A DNA stretch of 64,000 bases, taken from NCBI RefSeq assembly GCF_009829325.1, contig NZ_VUOS01000001.1, positions 62,001 to 126,000 on the forward strand, given 5' to 3'. The notes beneath the pieces are model-generated. The model ran no database searches. It had not been told where the DNA came from and saw nothing but the letters and a program-made list of their open reading frames with translations. Positions 1 through 8,061 of the stretch are shown one piece after another. Numbering within the stretch: the stretch's first letter is position 1; each line of letters opens with the position of its first letter. Origin of the DNA: Nocardia sp. CY41. GTDB lineage: Bacteria; Actinomycetota; Actinomycetes; Mycobacteriales; Mycobacteriaceae. The position numbers and the translations under genes were made by a program.

Positions 1-88
1 TGCGCAGCGCCTCCCCGGGCGTGCGATGACGTTTCGGCCGATCGTGACCGTGGTCGTGCGGCTCACCGTCGATCAGGTGCGGGGGCAT
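1..88 (-). CDS. ureG: Urease accessory GTPase UreG (N-terminal part, cut by window edge)
   Basis: Only the first 29 codons are inside the window. They read MPPHLIDGEPHDHGHDRP and on to a TPGEALR segment, the His/Asp-rich metal-binding N-terminus and the lead-in to the P-loop seen in actinobacterial UreG. UreG is the GTPase that drives nickel insertion into urease together with UreF and UreD. The start lies 26 nt after the ureF stop in the same direction, as expected for a ureABC-F-G-D operon. The rest of the gene lies to the left of the window. Confidence 0.85.
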   Translation of the reverse strand, partial: MPPHLIDGEPHDHGHDRPKRHRTPGEALR

Positions 89-113
89 GGCGCGGTCTCC
101 TTCTTCCGGGGCT

Positions 114-779
114 TCAGCTCGCGAACAGGGGCATGTCCCGCTGCCGATGGCGCTCGGCGAGCACATCCTGCAGCGGGTCGGACAGCGCGGCGAGACCGGT
201 CGCGGCCTCCGTGGCGACGCGGTCGCACAGGCAGGCCAGCCGGATCGTGCACGCGGCGATCGCGGCGGGATCCAGGGCCAGCAAACGCTGTGCCGCGGTG
301 GCGGCCCCGGTGAGCGTCGTGTAGACGACCACGCCCGCGATCTCCCGTGGCGGCACTGCGGCGGCCGAGCCGACCATCCCGAACACCGTGGACAGATGCG
401 GTGTCGTCCCGAGTGGCGACCAATCGTGCCGGGGCCACAGCTGATTCGCCAGTCGCGTCAGGCCGCGGCCTTGGGCCCGGGACGCGGTCCGTGCCGCGGG
501 TGCGGGCGTGCGCGCGTCGGCTTCGGTCTCCGCCCGCGCCGGATCCAGTTCGCCCGCGCACACCGCCGCGGCGAGCGACGCGGCCACCAGCCCCGACGTC
601 CGGATCCGGCGGCGCAGGTACAGCTCCACCGTCGCGACGTCGCGGAGCACGCCGGAGGCGACGGCTTCCTCCACCCCGCCGGAGTGCACGTGCCCGCCGA
701 TGGGCAGCCGCGAGTCGGCGAGCGCGAGCAGCGTCGTCAAGCCGGACGCATCGGGACCGGTCGCGGCGGGTTCAGGCAT
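114..779 (-). CDS. ureF: Urease accessory protein UreF
   Basis: Protein of 221 aa, the usual UreF length. The N-terminus TLLALADSRLPIGGHVHSGG is the UreF signature (LADSxxPxGxxxHSxG), and the rest is Ala-rich and helical as in the family. UreF joins UreG and UreD on apo-urease and acts as the gate for GTP-dependent nickel delivery in the cytoplasm. It is followed at once by ureG on the same strand. The structural genes ureABC should lie upstream on this strand, but the next gene in that direction (831-1700) is an unrelated SDR, so they are not adjacent here. Confidence 0.93.
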   Translation of the reverse strand: MPEPAATGPDASGLTTLLALADSRLPIGGHVHSGGVEEAVASGVLRDVATVELYLRRRIRTSGLVAASLAAAVCAGELDPARAETEADARTPAPAARTASRAQGRGLTRLANQLWPRHDWSPLGTTPHLSTVFGMVGSAAAVPPREIAGVVVYTTLTGAATAAQRLLALDPAAIAACTIRLACLCDRVATEAATGLAALSDPLQDVLAERHRQRDMPLFAS

Positions 780-830
780 CCGTCGATCCTATGCCCGTCG
801 TGTCGACCCGGAGGTCCCGCTCGTTTCCGG

Positions 831-1700
831 TCAGCGACGAAAAGCGCGTTCCATGAATCGCTGCGCGCGGCCGCGGGTCAGATCGGTCCACGCCTGTACC
901 GGCCCCGACCACCACGGGGCGATCTCTCGCGGCTTCGCGGTCACCGCGTGGCAGACGAGATCGGCGGCCTCGGCCACGGTGAGCCCGGGGACACGGCTGA
1001 AGTCCGTGGGCGCGCTCATCCTGGTGTGTACGAGCGGGAGGTAGATGGAGGTGGTGGTGACGCCGTCGGCGGCCACCTCCGCCGCCACGCTGCGCAACCA
1101 GACGTCGAAGGCGGATTTGGACGCACCGTAGGCGGCCCAGCGCGGCGCGGGGGGCATGCGCACACCCCAGGTCGACACGTTGACGATGTGCCCACGGCGC
1201 CGCGCGCGCATGGCGGGCAGCAACGTGAGCAGCAGGCGCACCGGCCCGAGGTAGTTCACCTCGATGGTGCGGGTGAAATCGTGGAACCGGTCATAGGAAT
1301 CGTCGATCGGGCGGCGGATCGATTTGCCCGCGTTGTTGATCACCACGTCGAGGTGGCCGTGTTCGTCGAGGAGCAGACGGCCGAGCCGTTCGACGGCATC
1401 CATGTCCGTGAGATCGGTGGGGTAGGTGTGCGCGATGCCGCCCGCGGCGGTGATCTCCGCGGCCAGCCGCTCGAGTTCGCCGCCGGAGCGGGCCACGAGC
1501 AGCACGGTCGCGCCCGCCGCGGCCAGCTTGCGCGCACTGGCCTTGCCTATACCGTGCGACGAACCGGTGACCAGCACGATCTTGCCGCCCACCGCGTGGC
1601 GCAACGCCTCGTCCCGCGGACGCGACGTGGGGTACAGCAGTCGCGTCGCCACGAGTTCGGCGACCGGACGACCGTTGCTCGCGGCACGGGGTCGATGCAC
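831..1700 (-). CDS. Short-chain dehydrogenase/reductase (classical SDR)
   Basis: 289 aa. The Rossmann motif TGSSHGIG sits near residue 45, NNAG near 127, the catalytic Ser in NVSTWG, and the Tyr/Lys pair in YGASKSAF, so an active NAD(P)-dependent oxidoreductase is expected. An N-terminal extension of about 38 residues precedes the fold, and the C-terminus (WSGPVQAWTDLTRGRAQRFMERAF) is longer than in FabG and recalls the SDRs that act on long acyl chains in mycolate-producing actinobacteria. Substrate unknown. The ATG at 1700 is the only good start upstream of the fold. It lies alone between ureF and a SnoaL-like gene transcribed the same way. Confidence 0.8.
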   Translation of the reverse strand: MHRPRAASNGRPVAELVATRLLYPTSRPRDEALRHAVGGKIVLVTGSSHGIGKASARKLAAAGATVLLVARSGGELERLAAEITAAGGIAHTYPTDLTDMDAVERLGRLLLDEHGHLDVVINNAGKSIRRPIDDSYDRFHDFTRTIEVNYLGPVRLLLTLLPAMRARRRGHIVNVSTWGVRMPPAPRWAAYGASKSAFDVWLRSVAAEVAADGVTTTSIYLPLVHTRMSAPTDFSRVPGLTVAEAADLVCHAVTAKPREIAPWWSGPVQAWTDLTRGRAQRFMERAFRR

Positions 1701-1749
1701 GAATTCGACTGTAGGCGTTGTTCGGGGTGCCCACCCGGGCTTCGCGCGA

Positions 1750-2193
1750 TCAGTCCGTGCGCGACATGTCCCGGACGAGCCGCGGCAGGTCCTGGCGGGT
1801 GAGATAGGCGGCGATGCGCAGCTCCCCGTCGGCGTGCCGGACCAGGAAATCGCTGTAGAGGTCGAGCGTGGCCGCGTCCGCGAGGGTCAGCGTCCAGTGC
1901 GTCGAGGTGAGCCAGTAGTGCCCGCCCAGGTCGATCGTGGACTGCGCGGCCACCGGCGCGCGCCCAGCGGCGAGTCCGCGGGCACGCGCGCGGGCGGCGG
2001 CGATGAACTCCTCGCGGGTGACGCATCGGCTCGTCGTCGGCGTGACGACCAGGATCTGCGGATCGAAAAAGTCTGGCAGCGAGTCGAAGTAGGACGCGGC
2101 GACGCTGTCGTCGTAGCGGCGGAGGAACGCCTGGACCGCATCGATGCCAGGCCCACAAGAGCCGTCGGCGGTGGGGTTGTCATGTGAAAACAT
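1750..2193 (-). CDS. SnoaL/NTF2-like fold protein
   Basis: 147 aa from the ATG at 2193. The segment GIDAVQAFLRRYDDSVAASYFDSLPDFFDPQ followed by TREEFIAAARARAR and a C-terminal beta region (HYWLTSTHWTLTLADAATLDLYSDFLV) matches the NTF2/SnoaL cone fold; members include polyketide cyclases, isomerases and many of unknown role. I prefer the start at 2193 to one at 2259 because a -10-like TATTTT (2202-2207) lies 8 nt upstream, giving a leaderless transcript, and a perfect palindrome covers that start. Catalytic residues cannot be assigned from sequence alone. Confidence 0.65.
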   Translation of the reverse strand: MFSHDNPTADGSCGPGIDAVQAFLRRYDDSVAASYFDSLPDFFDPQILVVTPTTSRCVTREEFIAAARARARGLAAGRAPVAAQSTIDLGGHYWLTSTHWTLTLADAATLDLYSDFLVRHADGELRIAAYLTRQDLPRLVRDMSRTD

Positions 2194-2207
2194 GACATCT
2201 AAAAATA
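2178..2207 (-). promoter_or_regulatory. Promoter and operator-like palindrome of the SnoaL-like gene
   Basis: Positions 2178-2197 hold a perfect inverted repeat with 8-bp arms TGTCATGT and ACATGACA and a GAAA spacer. On the minus strand a TATTTT box (2202-2207) is followed after 8 nt by the ATG at 2193, so the palindrome would cover the transcription start of a leaderless mRNA. This is a typical place for a repressor of the TetR or MarR type. No regulator gene lies next to it, so the cognate protein is unknown. Confidence 0.5.
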
Positions 2208-2359
2208 TCACGAACGGCGTTCGCCCTGCGGGAGGCGCGCCGATGCGCGGCTCGAGCATTTCTACTCACGCGCCCGTGGGCGGCCGTGTGATCGAATGTG
2301 GGATCGCACAGATCGCTTCGCCAGGGCTTTGCTCAGGTGGTCAGCCGAGGGGGAACACG

Positions 2360-3088
2360 GTGTCGACGCCGGATACGCAGGTATCGATCGCACAATGGAT
2401 CGCGCGCGGCATCGCGATCGTCGTGCTGGTCCCGATTCGCCTGTTGTGGGAGGGCATTCGCCTGCTGGGCCGCGTCACCGGAGCGGTGCTCGGGTACATC
2501 GCGCGGTACCTGCTGGTTCCGGCGGCCGAGCTGATCCGGCAGTGGGTGCTGCGGCCCGCCTGGATCGTCGTGAAGGACTTCTTGTGGGGCTGGGTGATCC
2601 AGCACCTGCTGTGGGGTTCGCTGCTCACGCCGCTGCTGTCCTTTCTGCTCGAGTACCTGTTGCGACCGCTGCGGCGGGCAGTGGAGATCTTTCTGTGGCG
2701 CAGAGTCATTCGTCCTCTCGGGGCTTGGCTGCTGCGGTGGGTGGTCTACCCGGTCGTCTATGCCATCGCGTGGGTGTGCCATCGCACCGTCGAGTGGTTG
2801 ATCGTCCGGCCGCTGACGCAACTGTGGCGCTGGGTGCTGCGCCCGCTGTGGGGCGTGCTGCGCACGACCGCACGATACGGGTGGCGCGTGGCCACCCTCG
2901 TCGTGGGCGTCCTCGTGGTGGCGCCGTGCCGGGCGGTGTACCGCTCTGTGCTGCGCCCGCTGTTCGCCGCGCTGGCGGTCGTCTGGCGCGCGCTGGTGGT
3001 GCGCCCGGTCCGCTGGGTGCACGGCGCGATCATCCGGCCGATGAACCGCTGGGCAGCCGAGGTCGTGGCGACGGTGTTCGGCCGCTGA
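2360..3088 (+). CDS. Membrane-associated protein built of Arg-Pro/Trp repeats, unknown function
   Basis: 242 aa from the GTG at 2360, preceded by the purine-rich AGCCGAGGGGGAA. After 10 residues the whole protein is a chain of hydrophobic, Trp- and Arg-rich segments separated by a recurring R-P dipeptide: WVLRPAW, YLLRPLRR, RVIRPLGAW, LIVRPLTQLW, WVLRPLWG, SVLRPLFA, LVVRPVRW, AIIRPMNRW, spaced about 11-20 residues apart. No catalytic motif or signal peptide is seen. The pattern suggests in-plane amphipathic helices or short hairpins at the membrane rather than ordinary transmembrane helices. I do not recognise a characterised family. It sits between a SnoaL-like gene and a drug exporter. Confidence 0.65.
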   Translation: MSTPDTQVSIAQWIARGIAIVVLVPIRLLWEGIRLLGRVTGAVLGYIARYLLVPAAELIRQWVLRPAWIVVKDFLWGWVIQHLLWGSLLTPLLSFLLEYLLRPLRRAVEIFLWRRVIRPLGAWLLRWVVYPVVYAIAWVCHRTVEWLIVRPLTQLWRWVLRPLWGVLRTTARYGWRVATLVVGVLVVAPCRAVYRSVLRPLFAALAVVWRALVVRPVRWVHGAIIRPMNRWAAEVVATVFGR

Positions 3089-3100
3089 CCCCGGCCGGGC

Positions 3101-4573
3101 TCAGCGCGGGCGGGGCGTAGCGAAGCGCGCGATCAGCGCCATCGCGGTGAGCGCCGCCGCGCCGACGGCCACCGCGACGTGCATGCCGTCGACGAAAGAC
3201 CCGCGCGCCGCCTCGATCAACGCCGCGTCGCCGCCGGCCTGCTGGATGGTCTCGCCGAGTGTCTCCGCGTAGTGGCCTCCGGACCGGAAGATCAGCGCGG
3301 CGAGCGAACCGAGCAGCGCCAGGCCCAGCGCGTTGCCCAATTCGAAGCTGGTCTCCGAAATGCCGACCGCCGACCCTGCCCGCTCCGGCGGCACCGAGGA
3401 CACCGCGACCTCGGACACCAGGGTGAATGCCAGGCCGTAGCCGACTCCGGCGATCGCGGATCCGGTCAGATACCACCAGAGTCCGTCGTGCGCACCGACG
3501 CCGAGCAGCATCAGATTGCCCACCGCGGAGGCGAGCAGGGCGAACACGAAGGTGGCGCGCGCGCCGAAGCGATGCCCGACCCGGGCGCCGCCCACCGAGC
3601 AGACGAACACCGCGATCGCCATCGGAATGCCGAGCAGTGCCGCCGCCAGCGGCGTGCGCCCGGTCACCGACTGCAGATAGATGCTGGTCAGGTAGCTCAG
3701 CCCGGCCAGGGACATCATGCCGGTCAGGCTGGCGCCGATGGCGACCGAGAATTGCGGCCGGGCGAACAACCGCAGGTCCAGCAGCGGTTCGTCGAGCTGC
3801 CGCTGCCTGCGCACGAAGGCGGTCAGGATCACCGCGCCGATCAGCGCGACGACGATCGCCTGCGCATCGATGCCTTCGGTGGCGGCGTGCTTGATGCCGT
3901 ACACCACCGGCAGGATGCCGCCGATCGACAAGGCGACGCTCGGCAGGTCCAGCGGCCCCCTCGCCCCGGCGCGGTGCTCCGGCAGCACGAGTGGACCGAA
4001 AACGAGCAGGACCAGCAGCACCGGGATGTTGATGAGGAACACCGACCCCCACCAGAAATGGTGCAGCAGCACGCCCCCGATGACCGGCCCCACGGCCGAA
4101 CCACCGGCGAAGAACGCGGTCCAGACGCCGATCGCGGCGGCGCGCTCCCTGGCGTCCGGGAACAGGCTGGAGATCAGCGCCAAGCTGGACGGCAGCAGCG
4201 TCGCGCCGCCGATGCCCATCAGCGCCCGCGCCGCGATCAGTACGCCCGCGCTGGGGGCGAACCCGGCGATCACCGACGCGATGCCGAAGACCGCCGCGCC
4301 CGCCAGCAGGATGTTGCGCCGCCCGATCCGGTCGCCGAGATTGCCCATGGTGATCAGCAGGCCCGCGATCAAGAAGCCGTAGATGTCCAGGATCCACAAC
4401 TGCTGGTCCGCCGACGGGTCGAGATCGAGGGTCAACGTCGGCAGCGCGAGGAACAGCACCGAGATATCCATCGACACCAGCAGCACCGGCAGCAACAGGA
4501 CCGCGAGGCCCAGCCAGGCGCGGCGCGAACCCGTAGTGGACGGCGCGGTTCGCACTGCCTGCACCTCTGTCAT
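3101..4573 (-). CDS. MFS drug exporter, DHA2 (14-TMS) family
   Basis: 490 aa. The N-terminal VSMDISVLFLALPTLTLDL, then LWILDIYGFLIAGLLITMGNLGDRIGRR (MFS motif A, G-x-L-x-D-R-x-G-R-R) and GGSAVGPVIGGVLL (motif C, antiporter signature) identify a DHA2 H+-drug antiporter of the EmrB/QacA/LfrA type. About 14 hydrophobic helices can be counted. Likely role: proton-driven efflux of cationic or amphiphilic drugs at the cytoplasmic membrane. It is divergent from a TetR-family gene, and the shared 60-bp gap carries two palindromes, so induction by its substrate through that repressor is the simplest model. The start MTEVQAVRT was chosen because the reading frame upstream runs antisense to the regulator. 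Confidence 0.9.
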   Translation of the reverse strand: MTEVQAVRTAPSTTGSRRAWLGLAVLLLPVLLVSMDISVLFLALPTLTLDLDPSADQQLWILDIYGFLIAGLLITMGNLGDRIGRRNILLAGAAVFGIASVIAGFAPSAGVLIAARALMGIGGATLLPSSLALISSLFPDARERAAAIGVWTAFFAGGSAVGPVIGGVLLHHFWWGSVFLINIPVLLVLLVFGPLVLPEHRAGARGPLDLPSVALSIGGILPVVYGIKHAATEGIDAQAIVVALIGAVILTAFVRRQRQLDEPLLDLRLFARPQFSVAIGASLTGMMSLAGLSYLTSIYLQSVTGRTPLAAALLGIPMAIAVFVCSVGGARVGHRFGARATFVFALLASAVGNLMLLGVGAHDGLWWYLTGSAIAGVGYGLAFTLVSEVAVSSVPPERAGSAVGISETSFELGNALGLALLGSLAALIFRSGGHYAETLGETIQQAGGDAALIEAARGSFVDGMHVAVAVGAAALTAMALIARFATPRPR

Positions 4574-4595
4574 CACCCGACATCCTCTCACTGAC

Positions 4596-4633
4596 GCGTA
4601 CGTCGTACGCACGACTCCGGGTACAGTGTACGC
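4596..4633. promoter_or_regulatory. Paired TetR operators between exporter and regulator genes
   Basis: Two palindromes lie in the divergent gap: GCGTACG-T-CGTACGC at 4596-4610 and GTACA-G-TGTAC at 4621-4631. The second overlaps a TACAGT box (4622-4627) that ends 6 nt before the regulator ATG at 4634, which would give a leaderless mRNA. Repression of both the exporter and the regulator from these sites is inferred. Confidence 0.65.
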
Positions 4634-5308
4634 ATGCTGCACCGCGCCGCCATTGTCGACACCGCGATCGAGCTCGCCGACGCCGAGGGTTTGGACGCGC
4701 TGTCCATGCGGCGCATCGCCGATCGTCTCGGAGTGGGCGCCATGTCGCTGTACCGCCACGTCGCGAACAAGGACGAGTTGCTCGCGCTGATGACCGACGA
4801 AGTGGCCCGGCGCAATCCGTATCCCTCCCCCGAAGGACAGCGGTGGACCTGGCGCGACCGGGTGCGCATCGCCGCCGAGGTCGACTGGGCCCTCTACCGG
4901 CAGCACCCCTGGGTGCTGCTCACCTTCGCCACTCCGCGCTACAGCTTCGGACCGCAGAGCCTGGCCTGCCTGGCGTGGCTGGTGGACGGTTTCTTGGAAC
5001 TCGGCGTGTCCACCCGCGAAGCGACCGGCATGTCCTTCACCGTGTGGAACTACATCTCCGGCGCGACCCTGCCGGAGATCAGCGCCGAGCTGATGGCGCG
5101 CAAAGGCATGGATCCCGGCGGGGACAACGCGCTGCGGACGCTGTTGAACGGCACGGCCGAGGGACCGGTCCCGACCGCCCTGACCGATCTCGCGGGCAGC
5201 GGCGTGCGCGACCTGACCCAGGAGGAACTGCTCTACGACGGGCTCACCGCGCTGTGCGACGGATTCGAGGTCAGAGCAGCACGACGCGACGAATTGACCT
5301 CGAGCTGA
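4634..5308 (+). CDS. TetR-family repressor of the adjacent MFS exporter
   Basis: 224 aa. The N-terminal HTH reads AAIVDTAIELADAEGLDALSMRRIADRLGVGAMSLYRHVANKDELLALM, closest in style to the TetR/TetR_C subgroup (GVxxMSLYxHVxxKDELL), whose C-terminal domain binds tetracycline-like ligands. The long C-terminal domain (residues 70-220) is helical. There is no ribosome-binding site; the start codon lies just downstream of a -10-like box inside an operator, pointing to a leaderless, autoregulated gene. Divergent to the DHA2 exporter at 3101-4573. Confidence 0.85.
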   Translation: MLHRAAIVDTAIELADAEGLDALSMRRIADRLGVGAMSLYRHVANKDELLALMTDEVARRNPYPSPEGQRWTWRDRVRIAAEVDWALYRQHPWVLLTFATPRYSFGPQSLACLAWLVDGFLELGVSTREATGMSFTVWNYISGATLPEISAELMARKGMDPGGDNALRTLLNGTAEGPVPTALTDLAGSGVRDLTQEELLYDGLTALCDGFEVRAARRDELTSS

Positions 5309-5355
5309 CTTGATGTTGCAGGCTGGCCGGCGACAGCTCACGAACAGGAGTCGCC

Positions 5356-6348
5356 GTGCACGCCATTCGCCTTCATGCCTTCGGCCCGGCCGAGAACCTT
5401 CGCTACGAGACCGTTCCCGATCCGGTGCCAGGCCCCGGGCAGGTGCGCATCGCGGTCGCGGCCGCCGGTGTGCATCTGATCGACACCGCGCTGCGCAGAG
5501 GCGAGCCAGGGCCGTTTCCGTTGCCCGAGCTGCCGACCGTTCCCGGACGTGAAGTCGCGGGCACCGTGGACCGGGTGGGCGACGGCGTGCCCGCGAATCT
5601 GCTGCGCGCACGCGTCGTCGCCCATCTCGGCGCGGTGCCCGGCGGATACGCCGAACTGGCCGTCACGGACGCCGCCCGACTGCACGAGATTCCCGCCGCG
5701 CTGGACTCCGCGCAGGCGGTGGCGATGATCGGCACCGGGCGCACGACCATGGGCATCCTTCAGTTCGCCGAGCTGGAGCCCGGCAGCGTCGTCCTGGTGA
5801 CGGCCGCGGCGGGCGGCATCGGAACCCTGGTCGTGCAGTACGCGAAGAACGCCGGAGCCACGGTGATCGGCGCCGCCGGTGGCCCCGCGAAAGTGGATCT
5901 GGTGCGCCGCAACGGCGCCGACCTCGCGGTGGACTACCTGCTGCCGGACTGGCCCGACCGGGTGCGTGCGCTCGTCGGCGATGCCGGGGTGCACGTGTTG
6001 TTCGACTCGGTGGGCGGTGCCATCGCTCGCACCGGCATCGATCTGCTCACCCGCGGTGGGCGGCATCTGGTCTACGGCTGGTCCGGTAGGTCGGTGGACG
6101 ACGGGCCGGTGCGGCTTTCCGCCGACGACCTGGCCGCACGCGGGATCACGTCGGAGATGGTGATCGGCCCGCCGATGCTCGCGCGAGCCGGTGGCGATCT
6201 GCGCGTCCTCGAGGATCGCGCGATGGCCGAGGCGGCCGCGGGCCGGTTGCGCCCCGCCCTGCATCGCTTCGCGCTCGCCGACGCGGCCGCCGCGCACCGC
6301 GCGCTGGAGACGCGCGGAACGACCGGAAAAGTGGTGCTGGAACCCTAG
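5356..6348 (+). CDS. Medium-chain dehydrogenase/quinone oxidoreductase family enzyme
   Basis: 330 aa. N-terminal GroES-like domain (MHAIRLHAFGPAENLRYETVPDPVPGPGQVRIAVAAAGV in part, with PELPTVPGREVAGTV) and a Rossmann domain with AAAGGIGTLVVQYAKNAGATVIGAAGG around residue 150. There is no structural-zinc Cys cluster, so it belongs to the zinc-free QOR/zeta-crystallin branch using NADPH. The GTG at 5356 follows AGGAG with a good spacing. The gene lies downstream of, and parallel to, the TetR gene with a 47-nt gap and may be co-transcribed. Substrate unknown. Confidence 0.85.
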   Translation: MHAIRLHAFGPAENLRYETVPDPVPGPGQVRIAVAAAGVHLIDTALRRGEPGPFPLPELPTVPGREVAGTVDRVGDGVPANLLRARVVAHLGAVPGGYAELAVTDAARLHEIPAALDSAQAVAMIGTGRTTMGILQFAELEPGSVVLVTAAAGGIGTLVVQYAKNAGATVIGAAGGPAKVDLVRRNGADLAVDYLLPDWPDRVRALVGDAGVHVLFDSVGGAIARTGIDLLTRGGRHLVYGWSGRSVDDGPVRLSADDLAARGITSEMVIGPPMLARAGGDLRVLEDRAMAEAAAGRLRPALHRFALADAAAAHRALETRGTTGKVVLEP

Positions 6349-6358
6349 CCGAGGCCGG

Positions 6359-7036
6359 TCATTCGACGCCGTCTCCGTTCACCACGGCATAAGCGAAGCC
6401 GTCCCAGCCCTTGCCGCCGACGGTCTGGACCACGGTCGCGTCCAGGCTCGGTTCGGAGGCGAGCAACTCGACCAGCTCCCGGCTTGCCTGTGCGTTGGGA
6501 TCCTCGGAATGCTCCTCGGCGATTCTGCCGCCGCGGACCACGTTGTCGACGATGATCACCGAGCCGGGCCGGGTCAACCGCAGCGCCCACAGGACGTAGT
6601 TGGAATTGTTCACCTTGTCCGCGTCGATGAACACCAAGTCGAACGGGTCCGGGTCCTCCTCCGCGAGCACGGGCAGACTGTCCAGCGCGGCGCCGACCCG
6701 GATCTCCACCCGGTCGCCGACACCGGCGCGCTCCAGATTGGCTCGCGCCACCTCCGCGTGCTGGGCGGAGAACTCCAGCGTGATCACCCGGCCTTTGGGA
6801 CCGACTGCCCTGGCGAGCCAGATCGTGCTGTACCCGCCGAGCGTGCCGATCTCCAGCACGCGCCGCGCCACGGCCGATCTGGCCAGCAGATGCAGGAACT
6901 TTCCCTGCGGCGGGGACACGTCGATCGGGGGCAGGCCTGCCGCCTTGTTCGCGTCCAGCGCCGCGTCGGAATCGGGGTCCGCCACCAGTGTCTCCACCAG
7001 ATAGCGGTCCACGTCGGCCCATCCAGATGTCGTCAT
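6359..7036 (-). CDS. SAM-dependent O-methyltransferase (COG4122 type)
   Basis: 225 aa, normal for the family that includes catechol- and caffeoyl-CoA-type O-methyltransferases. Landmarks: PPQGKFLHLLARSAVARRV, SAM motif I VLEIGTLGGYSTIWLA, the acidic strand-2 end VITLEF, the metal-site region FDLVFIDADKVNN, and VIIVDNVVRGGRI. These fit a soluble, divalent-metal-dependent enzyme that methylates a catechol-like hydroxyl. It is convergent with the oxidoreductase at 5356-6348 (10-nt gap) and stands alone. Substrate not predictable. Confidence 0.88.
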   Translation of the reverse strand: MTTSGWADVDRYLVETLVADPDSDAALDANKAAGLPPIDVSPPQGKFLHLLARSAVARRVLEIGTLGGYSTIWLARAVGPKGRVITLEFSAQHAEVARANLERAGVGDRVEIRVGAALDSLPVLAEEDPDPFDLVFIDADKVNNSNYVLWALRLTRPGSVIIVDNVVRGGRIAEEHSEDPNAQASRELVELLASEPSLDATVVQTVGGKGWDGFAYAVVNGDGVE

Positions 7037-7152
7037 AGCTGGAAGTCTGCCACCCGATCGCGCCCGCGGGCTCGGCGCGCCGAGTAGCGTTCGGCACAGC
7101 GAGAGGTACGTGTCCAGTGATCGCGCCGACCATGGGACGGACAGGACCTGAC

Positions 7153-7995
7153 ATGACGAATCCCGCGCGGGCCGTGGTGGTCATCGCCTCCCTGATCGCC
7201 TTGGGCGCCACCGCCCCCGCCGAGGCCGCTCCCGCAGGCGGAGCCGAATACGTCGCGCTGGGTGACTCCGGGGCGGCCACCACGGGCGTGCGGAACTACG
7301 ACATCACGTCCCCGCCTCGATGCCTCCGCTCGACCGCGAACACCCCGAAATTGATCGCCGCGGACCTGGGTCTGCGGATCGACGACCGTACCTGCAACTC
7401 CGCGCGCATCCCGGATCTCACCGCCGCGCAAGGGCCGGGCATCCCACCGCAGTTCGACGCCCTCGGCCCGGCCACCAGGCTGGTCACAGTGCACATCGGC
7501 GCCAACGACGCCTTGATGGCCGAGCACATCGTCGCCTGTCATGTCTACGGCCTCTCCGGTATCGGCGGGTGCGCCGGTCCGGACTGGGACGCCGACATCG
7601 AGGCGATCGCGACATCCTATGCCACCGCCTTGCAACAGATCTCGTCCCTGGCGCCGCGGGCGCTGATCGTGGTCGACGGCTGGCCGACCTATGTGCGCGA
7701 CGGCGGCTGTCCGGAGCTGGTCGGTCTGCGCCCGTCCGATGCCGCGCCCATCCAGGCCGCCTTCGATCGCCTCGATACCGTGGTGGCCCGGGTGGCCACG
7801 GCGCACGGCGCCACCTACGTCGACACTCGCGCCGCCTCGGCGGGCCGCGATGCGTGCGCGCCGGTCGGCGTTCGCTGGATCGACCCTGTGGTCGCCACCG
7901 AGACGCTCATCCCCTACCACCTCACCCCGCAGGGCATGCGTGGCGTCGCCGACGTCATGCTCCCGGCGATCCGCGCCGCCGGACTGCCCGGCTGA
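7153..7995 (+). CDS. Secreted SGNH/GDSL-family hydrolase
   Basis: 280 aa from the ATG at 7153, which follows AGGACC; an in-frame start 12 codons earlier lacks a good site. Residues 1-27 form a signal peptide with a hydrophobic core (VVVIASLIALGA) and an Ala-x-Ala-like cleavage region. Block I is ALGDSGAATTG (nucleophile Ser39), block III VHIGANDA (GxND), and block V YHLTPQG with the catalytic His. Several Cys suggest extracytoplasmic disulfides. Probable secreted lipase or esterase. The block I sequence has GDSG rather than the usual GDSYSSG, a small deviation. A long hairpin terminator follows. Confidence 0.85.
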   Translation: MTNPARAVVVIASLIALGATAPAEAAPAGGAEYVALGDSGAATTGVRNYDITSPPRCLRSTANTPKLIAADLGLRIDDRTCNSARIPDLTAAQGPGIPPQFDALGPATRLVTVHIGANDALMAEHIVACHVYGLSGIGGCAGPDWDADIEAIATSYATALQQISSLAPRALIVVDGWPTYVRDGGCPELVGLRPSDAAPIQAAFDRLDTVVARVATAHGATYVDTRAASAGRDACAPVGVRWIDPVVATETLIPYHLTPQGMRGVADVMLPAIRAAGLPG

Positions 7996-8017
7996 GCGAT
8001 TCGGCGGTACCGACGCG

Positions 8018-8049
8018 GCCGCCCCGGACTCGGGCGAGTCCGGGGCGGC
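8018..8049. terminator. Bidirectional terminator hairpin
   Basis: A near-perfect inverted repeat with 15-bp GC-rich arms (GCCGCCCCGGACTCG and its complement) separated by GG lies between the convergent ends of the SGNH hydrolase and the SPFH gene. Long GC hairpins without a T-run are common terminators in high-GC actinobacteria. Confidence 0.75.
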
Positions 8050-8061
8050 TGGGATGCGGGC

